From positions 4,444,501 through 4,508,500 of the forward strand of contig JAQQWL010000006.1 of assembly GCA_038363925.1 (NCBI GenBank): DNA of 64,000 nucleotides, in the 5' to 3' direction. The stretch's first letter is position 1. Each line of letters begins with the position of its first letter. Source of the stretch: Apiospora phragmitis (Eukaryota > Ascomycota > Sordariomycetes > Amphisphaeriales > Apiosporaceae). Of the stretch, positions 56,437 to 64,000 are shown one piece after another. A program made the position numbers and the translations under genes. The notes beneath the pieces are model-generated. The model was not told where the DNA came from and searched no databases. It saw nothing but the letters and a program-made list of their open reading frames with translations.

Positions 56437-58021
56437 ACCACCTACGGCGGCTTCAGCAGCGGTATGGCACGCACGTTCGCATTGCCCCGCATGAGCTCAT
56501 GTGCAGCGGCGGTACGGTGTGGAAGGATATGTACGCCGCCCCGCGGGGCGGCAAGGAGGAGATCATGCCCACTCACCACCTCCTCTTTCCCAGCCGCCTG
56601 GATACCCTGCACTTCATCGTCGACCCGGACGCGGCCAGGCGCGGCCGGGTACGCAGCGCACTCCTTCTGAGCTTCTCGGAACGCTCGATGCGGCAGTATG
56701 AGCCCATGATCAAGCAATACCTGGATCTGCTTCTGCGAAGACTCCGAGTAAATGGCAATAGCGGCGACTTTCCGGTGAACGTGAGGGATTGGCGTAAGTG
56801 ACTCACAATTCTGTTCCTACTCTATGGTTAGCATGCTCATCAAAGTTATAGACAACTATTTTGCGTTTGACATCCTCGGGCAGCTCGCCTTCTCATCGGA
56901 TTTCCAGTGTCTCGAGAGATCGGAACTGCACCTTTGGATAAGCAGCATGTTCTCCGACTCGCTCTTTGGCCCCGTTGTTCTATCGGCTCTGGTCAACCTG
57001 GGATTCCAGGTGGTGGTAGACCTGCTCTACAAACAGCTAGGATTCCGGTTTAGGAAGTTGAGACAATCAGCGAGGTTGAAGGTGTACGAGAGACTCGACA
57101 CCGAGAAACCTCGAGATGATTTTACGGAGGTTTTACTTCGAAGACTTGGGAAGGTAATCCCCCATCCCCTGGCCTGAGTTCAGTGAGGATGAAGCGCACA
57201 GTGACTGACTCGTCAAATCTACGCAGGACACTGGCACTGAAGCGATCCTGATGACCGGCCCCACCATTATCTTCGCGGGGTCCGAGACTCAGGCAACGCT
57301 CCTTTATGGGTTGACTTACTTGCTGATCCAGAATCCGGCCGCACTCCGAAAGCTCGCCGAGGAGGTCATGGGTGCCTTTACTAAACAAGAGGACATTACC
57401 TACACCGACGTTGGGCGTTTGAAATACCTTGTTGCTTGCATAAACGAGGGAGTGAGGTGTTTCCCATCGGTCGCCAATGCATCAACAAGGCGGTCCCCCA
57501 ACGGCGGCTGCGTTATAAACGGCGCCTTCGTGCCACGTGGTGTGCGTCGGTCCCTTCCCTTCCTGGCCTTAGTTGCAGAATTATTTGTTACAAAGAGCTA
57601 ATATGGGCTCACAGAAAATCATGGGCATCTACCATTACGCCATGTACCATAACGCTGCCTATTTTCGCAACCCCGACGAGTTCCACCCAGAGCGCTGGCT
57701 CGGCGATCCGGAATACGCTGATGACCGCAGGGAGTTATTCCAGCCTTTCACGATTGGACCGCGAGACTGCCTGAGGAAGATGTGAGTTACCTGCCTTGCT
57801 TTATTTTAACCCTACTCGTCATCCGATAGGAAAAAACTAACTAAGTCTCTGGTACTAGGCTCGCCCATGCTGAGATAAGGATGGTGTTGGCTACGATGGT
57901 TCTGAACTTCGACATGGAACTCGCGGAGGACAAGCCCAATCTGCTGAAGGAAATGAGGGCATATGGCGTGTTTTGGTCGAAGCCTGATTTGAACCTACGG
58001 CTGAAGCCAGTAAAAAGATGA

Positions 58022-58556
58022 CCCTGTGTGCTGGTTGAGCTGGCATGTGGCAGAAATGCCTCTTTGAAGCTCTTTCTTGCTTGGTGGTCGACTGTCTTTG
58101 GGGATAGAGTTACAGGCTTGGCAGGTCCAGCAAAAAAGGCAGAAAAGGGGTCATAAGGTTTCAATTAGAAAGTTTACGGTGCCAGGGTCACATAAAAAAA
58201 GCGTTGTTTGAAGTCCTTAGAAACAAAAAGCCTTTGAGGAATCAGGGGTTGATTTTAGCTTTTTAGCTCCGGCCTACTGCACTGCCAATGGCCCAAGTTC
58301 AGGCCAAAATACAAGCCACAATTGCCAGCCACAGCACTTGCATCTCCACCTGGGGCATCCATTCAGCTTCAACCAAGGCAGCAACAAACAACCTACCTCC
58401 GATGCATACGGCGAAATTGTGCATTTGAGTACTTACTTAGGTTGGGAAATTCAGTCTTCTCGATCTGGCTGTCGCAGATCCCATCTCCCACATCCACCAA
58501 TCAGACCAAAAAAATCGCTGCCTGCCTGCCAAACAGAAGGCAATCGGCCAAGCAAG
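58022..58556. other. Intergenic, nothing recognised
   Basis: 3' UTR of the split P450 and promoter/leader of the OGFr-type gene. An upstream in-frame extension exists but has no ATG of its own. Confidence 0.5.
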
Positions 58557-59228
58557 ATGTCACCACAACGCCCCGCCAGACAGGCCATGCAGCGCTTGGT
58601 CGACTTCTACGACCCTGCCACCAAAGGAAAGGACGTGGGCGGACGCACTCTGGATCAGATCCTCGGCTGGCGAGACACGCGCCTCGAGTCGCAACACGAC
58701 TACATCCAGATCCTGTTTCCACTGCCCGAGGGCTCCATCTTCAACGAGTGGGCGCCCGTCATCGACGAGGAGACCTTTCTGTACCTGCGCCAAGACAACA
58801 ACAGCCACAATTTCCAGCCCAGCATGCGCCGCGTCCTGACGCGCATGCTCACCTTCTACGGCTTCGACATCACGTGGGAGGAGGACAACACTGAAGGCGC
58901 CTCCGGTAGTAAAAGATACGCCGTGGCGGTGACGGCGAAACCGGGCGCCGAGGACGACTGCTTCCCGCGCTGGGTCCGACGCCGGGACCACAACCACCTG
59001 CGCATCTCGCGCATTCTCCGCAGCCTGCGCGTGCTGGGGCTCGCGGACGAGGCCCGCGCCTTCTTCGCCGCGCTGGTCTGGGTCTTCGACACGTACGGCC
59101 GCATCAGCGATGATAGCATGATGTTCTGGCGGCGCGCCGTCGAGCTGCCGCTGCACGTGGCCCCCGACGGCACCGAGGTGGACTGGCTGGGGGAGTACGA
59201 AGAGAAGAATAAGGAGGAAAAGAACTAG
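58557..59228 (+). CDS. Opioid growth factor receptor (OGFr) conserved-region protein
   Basis: Single-exon protein of 223 residues from ATG 58557 (CAAGATGTC). The OGFr N-terminal conserved region is easily seen: LVDFYDPATKGKDVGGRTLD, ILGWRDTRLESQHDYIQILF (residues about 35-54), PLPEGSIFNEWAPVIDEETF, and later RILRSLRVLGLADEARAFF. In animals the domain belongs to the opioid growth factor receptor. In fungi it is a conserved domain of unknown role, so no receptor function should be assumed. The C-terminus is a charged tail (EYEEKNKEEKN). No damage. The gene lies about 0.5 kb from the split P450, with no sign of shared function. Confidence 0.88.
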   Translation: MSPQRPARQAMQRLVDFYDPATKGKDVGGRTLDQILGWRDTRLESQHDYIQILFPLPEGSIFNEWAPVIDEETFLYLRQDNNSHNFQPSMRRVLTRMLTFYGFDITWEEDNTEGASGSKRYAVAVTAKPGAEDDCFPRWVRRRDHNHLRISRILRSLRVLGLADEARAFFAALVWVFDTYGRISDDSMMFWRRAVELPLHVAPDGTEVDWLGEYEEKNKEEKN

Positions 59229-60295
59229 GAGGAAATAGCAATGGAAGAAGCTGCAGGTCAGGCTTGAGCCACCTGAATGAGCTACGAGTGACTTGGGAAC
59301 CGACCACTCATCATTGCTGACTTCTGCGGTTTCGCCGATGGTCATAGACGATAGAGACTACACCTAGTAATGCATAGACATCCTAAAACTAATCAGCCTG
59401 TCTAAATTCATTTGTGACAAGTAACTTCGATGCGTATCTCTCGGCTCACGAAATAACAAAAGTACCTCTTCATAATGGCGCTCCACATGCCCGAAGCCTA
59501 CTTTCGCCGTCATGTCCGGCGACCCAAGGCGGGGTAGCGTAGCCTGTACTACCCGCAGCAGATCTACCCGTTGGACGAGAAGAGCGGCACTGGAAGGACA
59601 CACGGACGTGGAGTATTTCACCACCGTGATGCGGGACGATGCGGTGGTTGGGCTTTAAGATGCCCAGCAAGAGCGGTGACTAATTCCAGGCAGAGGACCT
59701 TGAGTAGACCTTTGAGGGCCTTCGTGGCCAACATCGCCTACTGCTTCATGTGGCGGGCGAACACAATCAAATGAGTGTCGAGACGTCTAGATAGTTGGCG
59801 CAGGGTTTGTGGACAATTCGAGTAGTCTAGTTGAAATTTGCCAATGACTTGATATTGAGTTGTTCTGGAAGCATATCTGATTACTGGGGACACTAGCATC
59901 TACAAGTACAGACCAACTGTAATTAAGCCTTAACGAGTTCCTGGTTACCTCTGTCAGAGGTTCTAACACGGTCCAGCCTTAATCAGCAACAGCGGAAGGG
60001 ATGGATACATTAATGGGGTATTAATTAATCTGAGTACCCAAAGTTGAATTAGGGGCGGAGTATATAGATGAATAAGGAGGAGCCGCCAACCGGGGAGCGG
60101 ACCCGCCCTCCGCGCTACCCCTATTCTCCACGTGGTGTGCTTTCTTGGCGGAAGTGTGCCTGAACACTACACTATAACCCTCTCAACGATTTCTGGGAGT
60201 AACACCCGATCGAACCTCTGGCAAACTGTCCATAGAGTGTTTCTTCGCGAAAATGAAAAGCTAAAAAATTACGTGAGTGAAGAACGGGCCATCTC
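59229..60295. other. Intergenic with a possible decayed coding patch
   Basis: At about 59600-59660 the plus strand reads HTDVEYFTTVMRDDAVVGL, then stop codons interrupt (DAQQER follows the first). GC-rich, codon-like composition over about 59470-59770 suggests a gene relic. I recognise no family. The rest is empty. Confidence 0.35.
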
Positions 60296-61362
60296 CTAGT
60301 TCCCTCTCTGCACTGCCAGTGGGTCGTAATGTGTATCCACCCCACTCAGCCGCGGGTCCTCCTCGATCACGTTGGAGTGTCTCCTTCGCTCCGCCGCGCC
60401 ATCCGGGCTCTTGCTCCGCGAGCGCCTCTCCGCCAGCCGCCCAATCGTGCGGAAGAACCCCCGGCCCGCCATCTCGTCCGGCCCGATGACCCGGATGTGC
60501 AGCACGGCCCAGACGGCGGCAGTGACGATGCCGATCTCGGGCAGGGCGGTGAAGATGAGGTAGACGGTGGCGCTGCCGGCAATGCTGCTGTACGTCTCGT
60601 CCCCCGTGACGGCGTACAGCAGCGTGTACAGGAGGCGCAGGCCCAGCAGCGGCAGGCCGATGACGAGGCAGTGGAACAGCGGGGCCTCTTCCGGAGGCAC
60701 CGTGTCGAGGCCGCGGCGGCCGCTTTGGGGGAGCAGGAACATGTACAGGAACGTGGCCACCTCGAACACGAAGAGGAGGGCGGTGACGGCCGTCCCGGCT
60801 TGGCTGAAGGGCGTCGGGGCCAGGGGATCGTCGGCCCGGGAAATGCTGAAGAGCCCGGCGATAGTGACACCGATGCAGGCCCAGGTGATTATCTGCGGCA
60901 GCATAAAGATGAAGCCGGGGACAACTTCCGCGAAGTGATTTCTAAGTCAAAGATGTTAGCAACAGTTCATTGAGGGGTTGCCGCGATCCTGCGGGTCTTT
61001 TGCACAAGGCACCGGGGGGTTCAAAAGCGCAAGTGAAACCGGAGGCCTCGGACTTGGGGCACTAGTAGGTGTTGAACTCACAGCCTTTCCATCATCTCCA
61101 ACAGCAGGAAGAATAAAACAAGAAACCCGAAGGACTCGCATACCAGCACGCCAGCCCATAGCCCTTCGGCATCTTCTTGCGCGTTGATGGTCGCCAGCAT
61201 GCAGCCAGCACCGACCAGGCGGAAAAGCGATAGGGCCGTGACGCCGACCCAGCCCAGCCGGCCCGCGGCCTTGAACCAGACGCCGACGGGCAGGAAGGCG
61301 GCGAAGCAGACGACCTGCAGTATGGCGATGCCGTCGCGGAACTCGACCTGGCCCAGCGCCAT
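60296..61362 (-). CDS. Seven-helix membrane protein (DUF7702-like)
   Basis: Two exons, 61362-61082 and 60941-60296, join in phase 2 to give 308 residues. The start ATG 61362 gives MALGQVEFRDGIAILQVVCF. Hydrophobic helices follow throughout: FAAFLPVGVWF, VTALSLFRLVGAGCMLA, GFLVLFFLLLEMMERL, IITWACIGVTIAGLFSI, AVTALLFVFEVATFLYMFLL, LVIGLPLLGLRLLYTLLYAV and YLIFTALPEIGIVTAAVWAV, about seven in all. The cytoplasmic tail is basic and Ser/Arg-rich (RSRSKSPDGAAERRRHS). This helix pattern matches a large fungal family of unknown function (DUF7702), which looks receptor- or transporter-like. The family name is from memory of conserved text. Intact. Confidence 0.85.
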
Positions 61363-62095
61363 CCCTGCGACAATGACTGCTTCCGCTTCCCTAAAGGCGC
61401 CTTGCCGATGTAGTACTTGCGCGACCAACCGCTGCCCGGGCAGACTCCGGCGGGAAAGACGTAGATGGTGGTGGCCGTGGGGCTGCCGCGCGGTTGAGAG
61501 GGAGTCTGTCCAGGAGGCCGGCTATGCGTAGGGGATGTTGTACCCCGTGTCTGGTCTTCCTCTACCTGCATGAACACGGAGCATGAAGCTAATTTCAAGG
61601 TTGGATTGTCACTGGGATGTAAGAAGAAAAAAGAAAAGTCCAGAATCGAAAACAGCGCCTAAATAGGTTGCGATCGCAGTGGAATTCTCGGTAAGATAAG
61701 GGACCAATGGAGTAAATGAATTAGACAGCGACCGCCAGAGACGACCCTTAAGGTCTCGAATTCGACCAGACAGGAAGCAAAAGGAGTACGCAATCTAAAG
61801 GGAGATTCCCGGGGTCCCGCTGGCCAGGCACAAGCAACCCGGCGGACAGTGCTGCGGCACCTGGACGGTAGCGCGAACACTCCACCTTCCCTGATGGATA
61901 TGGCTGGGGCTTGGCATCACGGATGCGTCCGTCACCTTCGAACTGCACAGACAGTGGCTCTGCCGTCCTGAGAAATCTGTTGGCTGCTATTTCGTGATCT
62001 ACAAGTCACGCGGCCCGCGTCTGGGACGATGCTTAACAACGCACGCTCGACCACGTTGCTATGGCCCCAATACTTTTGGATGTACAGGGTCCTCA
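61363..62095. other. Intergenic, nothing recognised
   Basis: Promoter of the membrane-protein gene, then about 0.6 kb with short frames only. Confidence 0.5.
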
Positions 62096-63014
62096 TCAAA
62101 ATGGCCATAGCCAGTATTTGTCACAATCTCTAGGTTCCGCCCGTCTCCGCAACTCGGCCACACAGACCCAGCAGGCCAACAGCGCTTCTTTGAGCTGGGG
62201 CGTCATCTCCTCGCTCAGCAACCTCATCCCGTTGTCCATCTCTGAAGCGACGGCCTGTCCTTGCCCATTCTTCCAGGTGAGTACTCCCTTTCGCTGTCCA
62301 TTGGCCTGCGCGGCGGTGAACAGAATCCGCTCGTTGATTTCGTAGCTCAGGTCGTCCCCCTACCGGCGCTCGTTCCCGGGCTTCAGGAAGTCCCGGCTCG
62401 CGGTGCGGGTGACGTGGTAGAACTCGAACGGCGGCTTGATACTTTTGCTGCCGCTGCCGAGCCCGAGTCCGAACGGGAGCCTCGGGATCTTCCTTTCGAA
62501 CTTGATGTATCCCGGCAGGCACCGCGAATGCTGTCCCGGATCTCGGGTTCCTCCCCGAGCCGGATGGGCAGGTCCATCACGTACACTGTTGTTTCCGGCT
62601 CGAATCTGCCGCCCACATGGAACGGGAAGGACGAGGAGGCACTCCTCTCCACCAGGCCGGCATCTGTGTAGATGTGGGCGCTCTTGTGGGGTTGCAGGGG
62701 CCGTAGATGCGCCTTGTGCGGGGCAATATGGCCAATTTGGTATCGTGGCGTCCCGACATAGTCCTTGTCCGTGGCGAGACACGCGACGTCGCCGCGCAGT
62801 ATGAATGTACTCGCGATGGGGTCATGGCGGGCATAATCGGGCGGTCCTCCCCGCGCAGGGCTCGCGTCTGCGGCATCTGCGGTTGCACTTCCTGTGGCCG
62901 CCGCCGAGGCAGACGGCTAATCTCCAAGGGTGGCACGCTCAGCTCCCTTAACGCTTCGGCGTATTCCGGTAGCTGGGCGGTCAAGGCCCCGTCGCCTTTA
63001 CTTGACATGGTCAT
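62096..63014 (-). pseudogene. Broken gene of unknown family
   Basis: Minus-strand coding text changes frame twice and meets one stop. From ATG 63014, MTMSSKGDGALTAQLPEYAE leads to about 62915, where another frame takes over (PPDYARHDPIASTFILRGDV, IYTDAGLVERSASSSFPFHV, VYVMDLPIRLGEEPEIRDSI). Near 62530 a third frame follows (YIKFERKIPRLPF, KPPFEFYHVTRTASRDFL). A TAG at 62359-62361 interrupts it, but the same frame reads on (GDDLSYEINERILFTAAQ, KGVLTWKNGQGQAVASEMDN, EEMTPQLKEALLACWVCVAE) to a stop at 62096. The last part looks like a fungal scramblase/tubby-like fold, which is a guess. It is either decayed or affected by sequence errors. Confidence 0.55.
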
Positions 63015-63405
63015 TTCTCGTAGACGGGACCAAAATTGGGTTGGATAAAAGAGCACAGGAAGAAGAGGTAGTCGGCGCCGTCGCAAATTTGCCACTATCA
63101 GGGTTCTGGGTGAGATTTTAACCCCGCTTATGCCGGTTAGGCTAAACGGGATTTCACCCAACAGGTCGAAATACAATCTCCTTGGCATAGCAGATAGGAC
63201 TTGCGCCACAATGGCCGACCAGGTGATGTCATCTTACCCCGTGGCAAATGCTTGCTGCTCTCATAGCTCAGCAACACTAAAAGTGTAATTATGACGGGCC
63301 CTTTTGCAGATCCAGTGGTTTGTTGCGAATCGCGAATGCTTTTCCAGCGTGGAGTGCTTCCAGCGTGCATAAGTATATACTATACAGGCTGCCCTGAGGA
63401 ACACT
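63015..63405. other. Intergenic, nothing recognised
   Basis: Short stretch between the broken gene and the partial gene at the right edge. Nothing coding seen. Confidence 0.5.
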
Positions 63406-64000
63406 TTAGGTCACAATGTAGCAAGGCTCTTGAGATGCCAGCCACCCCATCTTCGCCATCCGATTATGCAAGCAAACCCAACACACATCCTTTGTATTTT
63501 CCAGTATAGCAACACGAACTCGATCACGTCCATGGTGGCTAATGAAGTCTGGCTGCCCTTCGTGCTCGTATCCCTGCTGCGCTTCTTCTTCTTTGCTAGT
63601 AGCGTCTTCCTCGTCATCATCGTCTGTGGTGAATTTTGGGCCGCGGGCCGAGTTCTGCAGAATGACCGCAAGAACTGCGAGTCGTGCCGCCCAGTTATCG
63701 CTCGCTCGAACCAACGAATGAGTAGGAGCGGCGTCAAGGACCTCTTCCCAAGTATCAATCGAAACGAATGAGTCCACTACTGCTTTCTTCTTCTCATCCG
63801 AGTGCTCATGGCCCCTCTTGGCTCGAACCCCTTTGGGGAGCTTCAAGATCTGACGTGCATCATCATGGAATGGTCTAATGATGTCCAGATCGGCGACCCA
63901 CTTGCCAGAGTCGTGGACGGAGATAACAGACTCAACAAAGAAGACCTGGTGGTCAATAAGCCCGGCAACACCGTAGTCCAGTGGGAACTCATGAGGTGTA
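63406..64000 (-). CDS. 3' part of an unknown gene (runs off the right edge)
   Basis: A minus-strand frame is open from the window edge to a stop at 63406, about 195 residues. It reads EFPLDYGVAGLIDHQVFFVE, SVHDSGKWVADLDIIRPFHD, ARQILKLPKGVRAKRG, then a helical part (NWAARLAVLAVILQNSARG) and an acidic patch (TTDDDDEEDATSKEEE). The first section has even, coding-like composition with conserved-looking Trp and Gly positions. I recognise no family. The true start lies outside the window; the last 40 residues (after HHGRDRVRVAI) may be read-through of an intron. Confidence 0.6.
   Translation of the reverse strand, partial: TPHEFPLDYGVAGLIDHQVFFVESVISVHDSGKWVADLDIIRPFHDDARQILKLPKGVRAKRGHEHSDEKKKAVVDSFVSIDTWEEVLDAAPTHSLVRASDNWAARLAVLAVILQNSARGPKFTTDDDDEEDATSKEEEAQQGYEHEGQPDFISHHGRDRVRVAILENTKDVCWVCLHNRMAKMGWLASQEPCYIVT

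Larger units (their letters stand above)
31700..58021 (+). pseudogene. Cytochrome P450 gene split by a 24.5-kb insertion
   Basis: Coding segments are 31700-31726, 31789-31921, then (after the insertion) 56437-56793, 56852-57153, 57227-57541, 57615-57781 and 57859-58021. All GT-AG borders are in phase, and the sum is 1464 nt, 487 codons, a normal P450 length. Marks in order are the membrane anchor (YFHLTLL then LVTFTAGSYFYNLYLHPL), hinge KFPRPW, LPWVYHSLRGDLH before and DHLRRLQQRYGTHVRIAP after the insertion, MPTHHLLFPSRLDTLHF, DNYFAFDIL-type helix, I helix IIFAGSETQATLLYG, ExxR (INEGVRCFPS), FHPERW and haem loop [12 protein letters not shown] with the Cys ligand. The insertion cuts exon 2 after the first base of an Asp codon; excision with one copy of the 8-bp duplication restores the frame exactly. 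FPGP is FPRP and the Gly after the haem Cys region (CxG) is Arg, so some decay of function is likely. As it stands no full-length enzyme can be made. Confidence 0.9.

Noticed and set aside
58560..59345. 261-codon minus-strand ORF
   Set aside because: Antisense shadow of the OGFr-type gene.

Overview
The window is nuclear DNA of a filamentous ascomycete. The evidence is short GT-AG introns, a dispersed 119-nt 5S rRNA gene, intron-bearing tRNA genes, typical ascomycete families (P450s, a HET-domain relic, a NACHT/ankyrin NLR, an RGS/3-TM protein, a CON-13-like protein, GH43, a DUF7702-like membrane protein), and a large AT-rich block with the transition pattern of RIP (repeat-induced point mutation). 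A Sordariomycete is likely; I cannot name the species. Several genes look broken by one-base indels in short homopolymers, and others by TAG codons where CAG would be expected. I report them as they stand.

Layout. 1-12 kb: 5' end of a P450, the CON-13-like secreted protein, tRNA-Thr, a GNAT acetyltransferase, tRNA-Lys, an RNase H/coiled-coil protein with a frame break, and a P450 pseudogene. 12-20 kb: an RGS-domain membrane protein, a GPI-anchored secreted protein, the 5S rRNA gene, an orphan broken gene and a HET-domain relic. 20-31 kb: an APH-type kinase-like protein, a secreted GH43 glycosidase, a class I methyltransferase, and a five-exon NLR with NACHT and ankyrin-like parts. 58-64 kb: an OGFr-type protein, a DUF7702-like membrane protein, a broken gene and the 3' part of an unknown gene.

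31.7-58.0 kb is the main discovery. One P450 gene (seven coding segments, 487 codons) is cut inside its second exon by 24,507 bp of foreign DNA. The insert (31922-56428) has an exact 8-bp target duplication and imperfect inverted ends starting CAAGGCTGT. Removing the insert and one target copy restores the P450 frame exactly. An 8-bp target duplication and CCAACC-rich subterminal DNA point to a hAT-type element.

The interior of that insert is a stack of RIP-mutated transposons, each delimited here by its own target duplication: four copies of a Fot1/pogo-type element A, with a 2.4-kb TIR element D, a 1.9-kb Fot1-like element F and two Ty1/Copia elements nested in them. Uninterrupted copies of A serve as empty-site controls for most of the nested insertions. 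Intergenic stretches are described where little can be said.
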